Of a stretch of 64,000 nt of DNA, positions 26,880-34,847 are shown one piece after another (position 1 is the stretch's first letter; each line of letters begins with the position of its first letter). Under the pieces are notes generated by a model, which was not told the origin of the DNA, made no database searches, and saw only the letters and a list, made by a program, of their open reading frames with translations. The DNA lies in the NCBI RefSeq assembly GCF_000819785.1, contig NZ_CDBK01000041.1, forward strand, positions 1 through 64,000. Direction: 5' to 3'. This DNA comes from Aeromonas caviae (GTDB lineage Bacteria; Pseudomonadota; Gammaproteobacteria; Enterobacterales; Aeromonadaceae). The position numbers and the translations under genes are program-made.

Positions 26880-26972
26880 CATGATAAAGGCAAACTGAAC
26901 TGAAAAGTCAGGACGCAAAGCCTCCGGTCTAACAGCATTGATGCTAATGATAGCGGGGTTACCAAGGCCATG
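26880..26972 (+). promoter_or_regulatory. Class I cyclic-di-GMP riboswitch (GEMM-I) in the lafK leader
   Basis: The conserved GEMM-I core is present in order. AAGGCAAAC (26888-26894 region) is followed by a hairpin (CTGA, bulged A, CT, GAAA tetraloop, AG, TCAG; 26895-26911). Then come GGACGCAAAGCC (26911-26922) and TCCGG, a P3 arm capped by AGCA-TTGA-TGCT (26933-26944), and AGCGGGGTTACC (26952-26963). Compared with the V. cholerae Vc2 aptamer, P3 pairs GTC/GAT where Vc2 has GCC/GGT, a compensatory change. The GNRA tetraloop that docks onto P3 is retained. It binds c-di-GMP and should control lafK expression through the adjoining terminator. Confidence 0.92.
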
Positions 26973-26990
26973 ATTTCCCGCCTTGTTTTT
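26963..26990 (+). terminator. Intrinsic terminator forming the riboswitch expression platform
   Basis: CAAGGC (26963-26968) pairs with GCCTTG (26980-26985), an 11-nt loop between, followed directly by TTTTT. The 5' arm abuts the last conserved base of the aptamer (the C of TTACC), so ligand binding and terminator folding are likely coupled. The stem is short and the sign of regulation cannot be read from sequence alone. Confidence 0.7.
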
Positions 26991-27103
26991 ATACCGATAC
27001 AGACTATTCACTCAATAATGGGTGCGGTCTCTATTTGTGTGTCTTTATTTTTCACGCATCAGTTCTGTTGATTGATTCATGTGCAATCACAGGTTCGGGA
27101 TAT

Positions 27104-28480
27104 ATGTTTTCTGATTTATCTAGCAAGGAAAATTCAATACCGACCGGTATTGAAATGCATGCTCATTTATTATTAGTTTCCGCTTCGTTATCAAATGGAA
27201 ACGATGTTGAACGTATATTGCTCAGTGCCGGTTATCGTGTTTCCTGTGTCGATTCCGTGTCGCTGGCCAAGCAATTTCTCTCGAACCATGCGGTCGATCT
27301 CATTCTGCTCGACATGGCGGTCATGACCGAGGCCGGGCCCGCCATGGTGCAGACGCTGGCAGGGACCGACTGCGTCATTCTGGTCAACGAGCATCAGGCC
27401 TACCTGGCGGCGGAAGCCATGCGGGCCGGCGCCATCGACTACATCATCAAGCCCTTCAGCCAGCGCCAGATCCTCGATGTGGTGAGAGGGGCCCTGCGCC
27501 TGCGCCAGGCCATTCCCAATCTGATCGCCACGTCCCCCCAGAGCCTGCAGGTGTTGCAGCTTGCCCGGCGGGCAGCCAAGACATCGGCCACCATCCTCAT
27601 CGGTGGCGAATCAGGGACAGGCAAGGAGCGACTGGCTCGCTACATCCACGAGATGTCCAGCCGGGCCGGCAAGCCTTTCGTGGCCATCAACTGTGCGGCC
27701 ATCCCGGAAGCCATGCTCGAATCCATCCTGTTCGGACACAGCAAGGGGGCCTTCACCGGGGCAACCGCCAACCAGCAGGGAAAATTCGAGCTGGCTCAGG
27801 GCGGCACCCTGCTGCTCGACGAGATCTCCGAACTGCCGCTGGCGCTGCAGGCCAAGTTGCTGCGGGTGTTGCAGGAGAAAGAGGTGGAACGCCTCGGCAG
27901 TCATCAGGTGATCGCGCTGGATGTGCGGATCATCGCCGCCAGCAACCGGGACCTGAGGGAGCTGGTGCTGCAGGGCGCGTTTCGCGAGGACCTTTTCTAC
28001 CGGCTCGACGTGCTCCCCATGAGCTGGCCGGCACTGCGGGAGAGGCGGGATGACATCCTGCCTCTGGCGGAATACTTCATCGAACGCTACGCCGCACAGC
28101 AGGGTTATCGCCTCGGCGAGAGTGCCCGTCAGCAACTGCTCTCCTATGACTGGCCTGGCAATGTGCGTGAGCTGGACAACGTGATTCAGCGAGCGCTAAT
28201 TATGGCTCGCGGCTTGCATATTCAGGCCGTCGATCTGATGTTGCCCCATTACGCCGCCGAAGCCGACACCCCGCAACCGCAGGCGCTTGCGGCCCCCGAG
28301 GGGCTCAGCGAGACCAAGCGGCATGCTGAATTTCAATTCGTCCTTGAGACGTTGCGCCGTTTCCGTGGTCACCGGACACGCACGGCCGAAGCCCTCGGAA
28401 TGACGACCCGGGCACTTAGATACAAGCTGGCTGCCATGCGCGAGCAGGGCATCGATGTCGAGCAGCAGATACAAAACTAA
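27104..28480 (+). CDS. lafK: LafK, sigma-54-dependent master regulator of lateral flagella
   Basis: A 458-aa NtrC/FlrA-type activator. N-terminal receiver-like domain (about 20-130), AAA+ domain (about 145-375) with Walker A GESGTGKE (168-175) and the sigma-54 contact loop GAFTGA (215-220), and a C-terminal Fis-type HTH (about 415-450). The receiver keeps Asp70 and Lys116 but lacks the acidic pair after strand 1 (LLLVSAS), so normal Mg-dependent phosphorylation is doubtful. The ATG at 27104 was chosen; 27155 (MHAHLLL) is possible. Preceded by the c-di-GMP riboswitch and followed 11 bp later by lfiE. Confidence 0.92.
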   Translation: MFSDLSSKENSIPTGIEMHAHLLLVSASLSNGNDVERILLSAGYRVSCVDSVSLAKQFLSNHAVDLILLDMAVMTEAGPAMVQTLAGTDCVILVNEHQAYLAAEAMRAGAIDYIIKPFSQRQILDVVRGALRLRQAIPNLIATSPQSLQVLQLARRAAKTSATILIGGESGTGKERLARYIHEMSSRAGKPFVAINCAAIPEAMLESILFGHSKGAFTGATANQQGKFELAQGGTLLLDEISELPLALQAKLLRVLQEKEVERLGSHQVIALDVRIIAASNRDLRELVLQGAFREDLFYRLDVLPMSWPALRERRDDILPLAEYFIERYAAQQGYRLGESARQQLLSYDWPGNVRELDNVIQRALIMARGLHIQAVDLMLPHYAAEADTPQPQALAAPEGLSETKRHAEFQFVLETLRRFRGHRTRTAEALGMTTRALRYKLAAMREQGIDVEQQIQN

Positions 28481-28491
28481 GGGATAACCGA

Positions 28492-28818
28492 GTGAAGATT
28501 GAGATCATGTCATCACAGGTGACGCTCCTGCAGCAGATGCAGGAAATGCAGCGAGTCGCCAGTCAACCCCCTTCCATCGAACCGAACGAGGCGTCAGGCG
28601 TCTCGTTCAGCGACGCCATGCGCGACGTCGTCGGCCGCGTCAACGAGCAGCAGAACATCGCCTCCCGATTGATGACCGCCGTCGATGCGGGTCAGAGCGA
28701 CGATCTGGTGGGGGCCATGGTGGCCAGCCAGAAGGCCGGTCTCAGTTTTTCCGCCCTGATGCAGGTGCGCAACAAACTGATGACGGGTTTTGATGACATC
28801 ATGCGCATGCCGCTCTGA
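28492..28818 (+). CDS. lfiE: Lateral flagellar basal-body protein FliE_L
   Basis: A 108-aa FliE linking the MS ring to the rod. C-terminal signature ALMQVRNKLMTGFDDIMRMPL is typical. Start GTG at 28492 (MKIEIM) or ATG at 28507; neither has a decisive ribosome-binding site. Only 11 bp from lafK, so it may share the riboswitch transcript. Confidence 0.93.
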   Translation: MKIEIMSSQVTLLQQMQEMQRVASQPPSIEPNEASGVSFSDAMRDVVGRVNEQQNIASRLMTAVDAGQSDDLVGAMVASQKAGLSFSALMQVRNKLMTGFDDIMRMPL

Positions 28819-28826
28819 GGTTGATC

Positions 28827-30581
28827 ATGACTGAACTGGTATCCTCCGCACCGGGGGCGTCGGGCTCCCTGCTGGCCCGGGTGCAGGACGGGGTTCGCAA
28901 CTGGCGTACCCTGTCTCGCGACAACAAATCCATTCTGACCATCGCGCTGCTGGCCGCCGTGGTTGCCGCCACCATAGTGGTCATCCTCTGGACCTCCAGC
29001 AAGAATTACGTGCCCCTCTACGGCAAGCAGGAGCTTTACGACACCGCCAACATCATGGAGATGCTGGAGAAGGAGCAGGTACCCTTCCGGCTGGAGAAAA
29101 GTTCCGGCCAGATCCTGGTGCCTGAAAGCCAGTTGGCCCACATCCGCATGGCGCTGGCCGCGCGGGGCGTGAGGGCGGCCATGCCGTCCGGCCTGGAGGG
29201 GCTCGACAACGTCACAGGCCTTGGCACCAGCGAATTCATGGAAGGGGCGCGCTATCGCCATGCCCTGGAAGGGGAGCTGGCCAGAACCATCATCTCCCTG
29301 GATGCGGTGCGCAGTGCCCGGGTGCATCTGGCCATTCCGAAGCGGACCCTGTTCGTGGGGCGCGACGAGGAGAAACCCAGCGCGTCCGTGATGCTGGATC
29401 TGCAACCGGGCCAGACCATGGAGCCGGGCCAGGTCGAGGCGATTGCCAACCTGGTGGCGGGCAGTATCTCCGGCATGAAGCCCGGGGCCGTCACCGTGGT
29501 GGATCAAAGCGGCCAGCTGCTGAGTGCCGAGCTCGGCGACAAGGCCGGTTTCGGCAAGCAGAGCGTCCAGCAGATGGAATATGTGCGCAAGCTGGAGCAG
29601 TACATTCGCCAGCGTGCCAGCGACATGCTCTCCCCCATGCTGGGCACGGGCAACTTCCGGGTGCAGATCGCCGCGGACGTCAATTTCAATGCGGTGGAAG
29701 AGACCCAGCAACAGCTCGATCCCAATGCCGTGGTGACCAGGGAGTCCAACAAATCGGACAAGACCATCGATGCCCTGGCCCTCGGTATCCCCGGTGCGCT
29801 CTCCAATCGACCGCCCGAAACCGCTCCCAAGACCGATCAGGCCGCCACCGAGGGGAATGCTGCCCAGGAGCCTGCCAAGAACGATACCCGCACCGAGCGG
29901 CAGGAAGTCAGCAGGCAGTATGAAAGCAGCCGCACCATAGTGCATACCCGCTATCAGCAGGGACGACTGGAGAAAATGAATGTCTCCATCCTGCTCAATC
30001 AGCAGAGCGCCCCCAAGGAGGGGTGGAGTCCGGAACAGCTCGAGCAGATCCGCCAGATGGTGGAGCGTTCGGTGGGCTTTGACGGCTCCCGTGGCGACCA
30101 GATCAGCCTGCAGGTCTTCGATTTCACCGGTGCGGTGCCGGTGGAGCCGCCAGCGTCGAGCTGGCTGGAAACCCCTTACTGGCAAGACTCCCTGCGTTAC
30201 CTGGTGGGTGGTTTGCTGGGGCTGACCCTGGTGTTCTTCGGTATCCGTCCTCTGGTGAAGCACCTGGTGCGTACCCAGCAATATCCCGACACTGATGCCG
30301 CACAGGAGCCGGACGAGGAGCAGGAGCCGACCATGGGCCTCTCCATGCGCCGGGAAGGGGATGGGGAACTGGAAGAGTCTGCGACGGGCAATAGCCTGTC
30401 CCAGTCTCAGTCCGAGTTCCGGCTCGAGCCCCAGTTCTCCTCCCTGGATCTGGAGGCGCTGCCCGAACCGGGTTCCGAGCTGGAAGTCCAGCTCAAGCAC
30501 CTGCAACTACTGGTAGACAAGGACACGGCCCGGGTGGCGGAAGTGGTCAGACAATGGGTGAGTGGCAATGAGCAACGTTAA
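28827..30581 (+). CDS. lfiF: Lateral flagellar MS-ring protein FliF_L
   Basis: A 584-aa FliF. First membrane helix about 35-58, periplasmic ring-building domains (about 60-440), second helix about 448-468, and an acidic cytosolic C-terminus that binds FliG. The ATG at 28827 has GAGG 7 bases upstream. Overlaps lfiG by 14 bp. Confidence 0.96.
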   Translation: MTELVSSAPGASGSLLARVQDGVRNWRTLSRDNKSILTIALLAAVVAATIVVILWTSSKNYVPLYGKQELYDTANIMEMLEKEQVPFRLEKSSGQILVPESQLAHIRMALAARGVRAAMPSGLEGLDNVTGLGTSEFMEGARYRHALEGELARTIISLDAVRSARVHLAIPKRTLFVGRDEEKPSASVMLDLQPGQTMEPGQVEAIANLVAGSISGMKPGAVTVVDQSGQLLSAELGDKAGFGKQSVQQMEYVRKLEQYIRQRASDMLSPMLGTGNFRVQIAADVNFNAVEETQQQLDPNAVVTRESNKSDKTIDALALGIPGALSNRPPETAPKTDQAATEGNAAQEPAKNDTRTERQEVSRQYESSRTIVHTRYQQGRLEKMNVSILLNQQSAPKEGWSPEQLEQIRQMVERSVGFDGSRGDQISLQVFDFTGAVPVEPPASSWLETPYWQDSLRYLVGGLLGLTLVFFGIRPLVKHLVRTQQYPDTDAAQEPDEEQEPTMGLSMRREGDGELEESATGNSLSQSQSEFRLEPQFSSLDLEALPEPGSELEVQLKHLQLLVDKDTARVAEVVRQWVSGNEQR

Positions 30582-31596
30582 TCTGAATCAGAACGCGGTC
30601 GACATCGACATCGACAATCTGGAAAAAGCCGCGATCCTGCTGCTGAGCATGGGCACCGAGGCGGCGGCCAAGGTGATGCAGAAGTTGTCCCGCGACGAAG
30701 TGCAGCGCCTCATCTCCAAGATGGCCAGCCTCTCCGGCGTGAGTTCGATAGAAGCCAAGTGGACGCTGCAGCAGTTCTTCAACCAGTATCGCGAGCAGAG
30801 CGGCATCGGCAGCGCCTCCCGGGAATATCTGGAACAGACCCTGGATCTGGCGCTGGGCCAGCGGCTTTCCCGCAGCCTGCTCGACAGCCTCTATGGCGAT
30901 GCGATGAGCCAGGACATCCAGCGTCTGCAATGGGTGCCGGCGGATGTGCTGGCCCGTTTCTTCCGCAATGAGCATCCCCAGATGCAGGCTGTCTTGCTCG
31001 CCTTCCTGCCACCCCAGACCGCCTCTGCCGTGCTCGATGCCCTGCCGGGGTCGGTGCACGACGATCTGCTGGTGCGGGTCGCGAGCCTCAGCTCGGTCAG
31101 CGAGCACGTGCTGGGTGAGCTGCGGCTCACCCTGGATCGCTGCCTCGCCTATGTGGCCGATCAGTCCGGCGCCAAGGTCAACGGGGTGCGCCAGGTGGCC
31201 GATATCCTCAATCGCTATCAGGGGAACAAGGAGCAGATGCTCACCCTGCTGCGGGAGCACGATGGTGAGCTGGCCCTCGAAATCGAGAAGAACATGTTCG
31301 ACTTCATGGCCCTGCGTCGCCAGAGCGACGATACCCTGCAACGTCTGGTGCAGGAGCTGCCAGCGGATCTGCTGGCCCTGGCCCTGAAGAACACCGATGC
31401 CGGTTTCCGTAAGGTGGTGCTTGGCGCCATGCCCAAACGGATGGCACAGGCACTGGAGGCCCAGATCCAGGATCAGGGCAGCGTCTCCCTGCGCAAGGTG
31501 GAGCAGGCCCGGGAAGAGGCCATGAAGCTGGTGCGCGAGCTGGTGGAGCAGGGCGAGATCGAGTTCCAGCTGTTCGAAGAGCCCACCGTCAGTTAA
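30568..31596 (+). CDS. lfiG: Lateral flagellar motor switch protein FliG_L
   Basis: A 342-aa FliG with N-terminal FliF-binding, middle and C-terminal torque domains. The middle domain has EHPQMQAVLLAFL (cf. EHPQ motif), and the C-terminal charged helix contains the LafT-interacting residues. ATG at 30568 (MSNVNLNQ) or GTG two codons earlier. Confidence 0.95.
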   Translation: MSNVNLNQNAVDIDIDNLEKAAILLLSMGTEAAAKVMQKLSRDEVQRLISKMASLSGVSSIEAKWTLQQFFNQYREQSGIGSASREYLEQTLDLALGQRLSRSLLDSLYGDAMSQDIQRLQWVPADVLARFFRNEHPQMQAVLLAFLPPQTASAVLDALPGSVHDDLLVRVASLSSVSEHVLGELRLTLDRCLAYVADQSGAKVNGVRQVADILNRYQGNKEQMLTLLREHDGELALEIEKNMFDFMALRRQSDDTLQRLVQELPADLLALALKNTDAGFRKVVLGAMPKRMAQALEAQIQDQGSVSLRKVEQAREEAMKLVRELVEQGEIEFQLFEEPTVS

Positions 31597-31608
31597 CAGG
31601 AGACAGGC

Positions 31609-32301
31609 ATGAGTCAGCATGTGCGCAAACTGGCGGCAGGTGCCACCCGTCTCTACCGCTTCCCGACACTGGGCCAGAGCGGGGAAGAGGCCAGAAGCCA
31701 GCAGGAAGAGTTCGAATACGGCTACCAGCAGGGGCTGGAGCAGGGGCAGGCGGAAGGGTATCAGACCGGTTACCAGCAGGGGCTGGCCAGTGGCCTGTTC
31801 GAGGGGGAAGCCAAGGGGCTGCAACAGGGACAGGTGCGTGGTCTGGCCCAGGGGCTGGCCGAGGGACGTGCCGCCTTCGATGAGGCCATGGTGCCCTTTG
31901 CAACGCTGCAGCAGCAGTGGGAATCCCTGACCCGGGCCCGGATGCTGGAACAGAAGGCCCTGGTCGCACAGCTGGTGGCCCAGGTGGCCAAGCGCGTGAT
32001 CCAGGCCGAGTTCACCCTCAATCCCCAGCAGGTGCTCCAGCAGGTGGAGCAGGCCATGGCCAGCCTGCCGAGCGAGTCGGAAGAGCTGGTGATCTACCTC
32101 AACGAAGGAGACCGGCAGCGCCTGGCCGAGCAGGGGGTGACCCGCTGCGAGAAGTGGCCGTTGCAGGTGGACCCGGCACTGGCCGTGGGGGACGCCCGCA
32201 TCGAGACACGGGCCGCGGTGGTCGAGATCAACACGGGGGAGCGCCTCGGCCGCTGCATAGAACAACTCAACCAGACCCTGGAACTCTCTTCGGATGCATG
32301 A
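31609..32301 (+). CDS. lfiH: Lateral flagellar export ATPase regulator FliH_L
   Basis: A 230-aa FliH, the stator of the export ATPase FliI. Residues 38-86 hold 13 glycines at exact four-residue spacing (G38, G42 ... G86), an unbroken GxxxG helix typical of FliH but unusually long. The C-terminal half matches the V-ATPase E-subunit-like domain. Overlaps lfiI by 8 bp. Confidence 0.94.
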   Translation: MSQHVRKLAAGATRLYRFPTLGQSGEEARSQQEEFEYGYQQGLEQGQAEGYQTGYQQGLASGLFEGEAKGLQQGQVRGLAQGLAEGRAAFDEAMVPFATLQQQWESLTRARMLEQKALVAQLVAQVAKRVIQAEFTLNPQQVLQQVEQAMASLPSESEELVIYLNEGDRQRLAEQGVTRCEKWPLQVDPALAVGDARIETRAAVVEINTGERLGRCIEQLNQTLELSSDA

Positions 32302-33625
32302 TGCGCTGCAACAGGCGCTGACCTGTGCCCTCGATAGCCTGGAGGAGGTGCCCGGCTATCGTCGTTATGGCAGGTTGGTGCGCGTGACCGGCCTGACTCT
32401 GGAAGTCGTGGGGTGCCAGCTCATCATGGGGCAGCGCTGCGAGGTGGAGACCGCCACCGGCGCCGCCCTGCTGGCGGAAGTGGTCGGCTTCAACCGGGAC
32501 ATTTCCTACCTGATGCCGCTCCAGCCCATGAGCGGTCTCTATGCCGGCGCCCGGGTGCTGCCCGTCGACGGAGAGGAGACCATCCGGGTCGGCGAGCATC
32601 TGCTTGGCCGGGTCGTGGATGGCCTGCTGCAACCGCTGGACGGCCGTCCCCTGAAAGAGGAAGGGGAACGGGTTCCCCTGTTTTCCTCCCCTCCCAATCC
32701 CCTGTTGCGCACCCCGGTGCGCGAGCCGCTCGACGTGGGCATCCGGGCCATCAATGGGCTGCTGACGGTGGGCAAGGGTCAGCGTCTGGGACTGTTTGCC
32801 GGTTCCGGTGTGGGCAAGAGCATGCTGCTCGGCATGATGACCCGCAATACCAGCGCCCGCATCGTGGTGGTGGGGCTCATCGGCGAGCGTGGCCGGGAGG
32901 TGCGGGAGTTCATCGAACACAGCCTGGGCAGCGAGGGGCTTGCCCGCGCCGTGGTGATCGCGGCACCGGCGGATCAGTCCCCCCTGATGCGTCTGCGCGC
33001 CGCCCAGCTGTGCCACCGCATCGCCGAATATTTCCGCGAACAGGGTCAGGATGTGTTGCTGCTGATGGACTCCCTGACCCGCTACGCCCAGGCCCAGCGG
33101 GAAATCGCGCTGGCCATCGGCGAACCTCCAGCGACCCGCGGCTATCCGCCCTCGGTGTTCAGCCTGCTCACCCAGCTGGTGGAGCGGGCGGGCAACGGCA
33201 CGCACCCCGAGGGCAGCCTGAGCGCCTTCTATACCGTGCTGGCGGAAGGGGATGACCAGCAGGATCCCGTGGTGGATTCCGCCAGGGCCATTCTCGATGG
33301 TCACATCGTGCTGACCCGCCGCCTGGCGGAGGAGGGGCACTATCCCGCCATCGACATCGGTGCCTCGGTGAGCCGGGTGATGCCTCAGGTGGTCTCTCCC
33401 GAATGGCAGGGGCTGGCGGTGAATCTGCGCCAGCTCTGGGGCCGTTACCAGCAGGTGCGTGAGCTGCTGCCCCTGGGGGGTTATCAGCCCGGGGCGGATC
33501 CCCAGATGGACGAGGCGGTCCAGCGCTATCCTGCCATCGCCAGCTTCCTGCAGCAGGGCATTCAGGAAGAGACGCCCATCACCCAGGTGCTGGGCGGTCT
33601 CAAGCATGTGCTCGGCAGGGCGTAA
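32294..33625 (+). CDS. lfiI: Lateral flagellum-specific ATPase FliI_L
   Basis: A 443-aa F1-beta-like ATPase. Walker A GSGVGKS at 170-176; Walker B in VLLLMDSLTRYAQAQRE, followed by the conserved GEPPATRGYPPSVFSLL. It energises export of rod, hook and filament subunits with FliH and FliJ. Confidence 0.97.
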   Translation: MHDALQQALTCALDSLEEVPGYRRYGRLVRVTGLTLEVVGCQLIMGQRCEVETATGAALLAEVVGFNRDISYLMPLQPMSGLYAGARVLPVDGEETIRVGEHLLGRVVDGLLQPLDGRPLKEEGERVPLFSSPPNPLLRTPVREPLDVGIRAINGLLTVGKGQRLGLFAGSGVGKSMLLGMMTRNTSARIVVVGLIGERGREVREFIEHSLGSEGLARAVVIAAPADQSPLMRLRAAQLCHRIAEYFREQGQDVLLLMDSLTRYAQAQREIALAIGEPPATRGYPPSVFSLLTQLVERAGNGTHPEGSLSAFYTVLAEGDDQQDPVVDSARAILDGHIVLTRRLAEEGHYPAIDIGASVSRVMPQVVSPEWQGLAVNLRQLWGRYQQVRELLPLGGYQPGADPQMDEAVQRYPAIASFLQQGIQEETPITQVLGGLKHVLGRA

Positions 33626-33634
33626 GGAGGCGGC

Positions 33635-34051
33635 GTGCTGAAATCCTATCTCGGTCTGCAGCAGGATGCCCTGGAGGCCATGGGCAAGGAGCGGGAGCGT
33701 CTGCGCGAGGTCGCGATGAAGGAGGAGCACCGAGCCCTCAGGCTGCAGGAGGTCATCGAGACGATGCATCCGGGCTCGTCGAGCTTCCATCCCCTGCTGT
33801 GGCAGAACAAGCAGCAGATGCAGGGGCAGCTTCGCCACCTGCTGACCCACCAGTTGCAGCAGTGTGCGCTCGCCAGCCAGGATCTGGCTCATCACGAGGG
33901 GCAGCTCGTCAGGCAGTTCGGTCGGGTCAAGGGGCTGGAGCTGTTGCTGGACAAGCGGGCCCTGGCGGCCCGTCAGCGTCAGGAGTCAGGTGAGCAGCGG
34001 CAGCTCGACGAACTCGCCGCATTGGGCCATCGTGCCCGGCAGGGAACGTAA
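33635..34051 (+). CDS. lfiJ: Lateral flagellar export chaperone FliJ_L
   Basis: A 138-aa, almost wholly coiled-coil protein at the FliJ position behind FliI. Start is GTG with AAGGAGG 4-10 bases upstream. Sequence identity in FliJ is low, so the call rests on size, coiled coil and position. Ends 4 bp from the converging lfgN stop with no terminator between. Confidence 0.88.
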   Translation: MLKSYLGLQQDALEAMGKERERLREVAMKEEHRALRLQEVIETMHPGSSSFHPLLWQNKQQMQGQLRHLLTHQLQQCALASQDLAHHEGQLVRQFGRVKGLELLLDKRALAARQRQESGEQRQLDELAALGHRARQGT

Positions 34052-34055
34052 AGGG

Positions 34056-34499
34056 TCAGTCGGGGAAGTGTTCCTGCCTGCCATAGGATGACTCCTGGCC
34101 CAGCAGGGTGTGGATGGTCTCTATCTGGCCTGCCAGCAGGCGGCCGTTCTGCTCGTTCTGGCGGCGGCACTGTAGCAGCAACTGCTCCAGCCGCTGCCAC
34201 TGCTCGTCCACTTGCTGGCGCAGCGGGGAGGGGAGCTTGCCGATGAGGATGGCCATGCCCCGTTCGTCAGGCTTGAGCCCCAGTGCCTGAAGATGTTCGC
34301 AGCGCAGCCTGACCTGGTGCTGGATCTCGCCCATGAGCCGGGTCTGTTGCCGGTTGTGTTCCGTCAGCCCTGCCACGTCGTGGCTTGCCAGCAGACGGTA
34401 CTGATTGAGCAGCAACTGCAGCAGGTCGGCGTAGCGGCCACAATCCTGCCGGATGCCGATGATCAACTGCTGGATCCGTTGTTTGGGAGGCAGACTCAT
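34056..34499 (-). CDS. lfgN: Lateral flagellar chaperone FlgN_L
   Basis: A 147-aa helical protein at the FlgN position, expected to chaperone the hook-associated proteins LfgK and LfgL. Coiled-coil character throughout; no signal or membrane segment. Its ATG overlaps the lfgM stop by 4 bases, giving an lfgM-lfgN unit on the minus strand. Confidence 0.87.
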   Translation of the reverse strand: MSLPPKQRIQQLIIGIRQDCGRYADLLQLLLNQYRLLASHDVAGLTEHNRQQTRLMGEIQHQVRLRCEHLQALGLKPDERGMAILIGKLPSPLRQQVDEQWQRLEQLLLQCRRQNEQNGRLLAGQIETIHTLLGQESSYGRQEHFPD

Positions 34500-34768
34500 C
34501 GGCGATGCATGTCCAGAATGGCCTGGCTCAGGGCATCCATGTCCAGTTCGAGCCGACCCTCGCTGATGGCCTGGCGGATCTGGTTGACCTTCTCCATGTC
34601 CACATCAGAGGTGGAGGCCAGCTCGACCCTCGCCTGATTGATGGTCTGGGCGGTGGCGCTGATCCTGGCTTCCCCCTGGCTGGCCTGGGGCTGAGGTGCC
34701 GGTGTGGCTCCCGCCTTGCGCTGAGACTGGGGTTGAACGTAGACAGGGTCGGTGCGTGTGATTTTCAT
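34496..34768 (-). CDS. lfgM: Lateral anti-sigma-28 factor FlgM_L
   Basis: A 90-aa FlgM homologue. Disordered, Gln/Pro-rich N-terminus and a C-terminal sigma-binding half (about 40-88) with the family pattern VNQIRQAISEGRLELDMDAL. It should hold LafS inactive until the hook is complete and FlgM is exported. AGGA 9 bases upstream sets the ATG. Preceded by a sigma-28-like motif, as expected for a late flgMN promoter. Confidence 0.9.
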   Translation of the reverse strand: MKITRTDPVYVQPQSQRKAGATPAPQPQASQGEARISATAQTINQARVELASTSDVDMEKVNQIRQAISEGRLELDMDALSQAILDMHRR

Positions 34769-34801
34769 AACGTGAATTCCTGGTGGTCTCTCTTGTGACA
34801 G

Positions 34802-34826
34802 GCGACCCTGAGGTGGCCGAACTTGA
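34802..34826 (-). promoter_or_regulatory. Candidate sigma-28 (LafS) promoter of lfgMN
   Basis: On the minus strand TCAAG-N16-TCGC. The same elements at the same spacing occur before lafA2. The -35-like TCAAG matches the FliA consensus of Pseudomonas and Vibrio types; the -10 half is a partial match to GCCGATA. It lies 34 bases upstream of the lfgM ATG. Confidence 0.45.
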
Positions 34827-34847
34827 ATCAAACTCGCCATTTCTGCG

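Noticed and set aside
26747-27011. Small minus-strand frames over the lafK leader
   Set aside because: They coincide with the riboswitch and terminator, and the products have no recognisable features.
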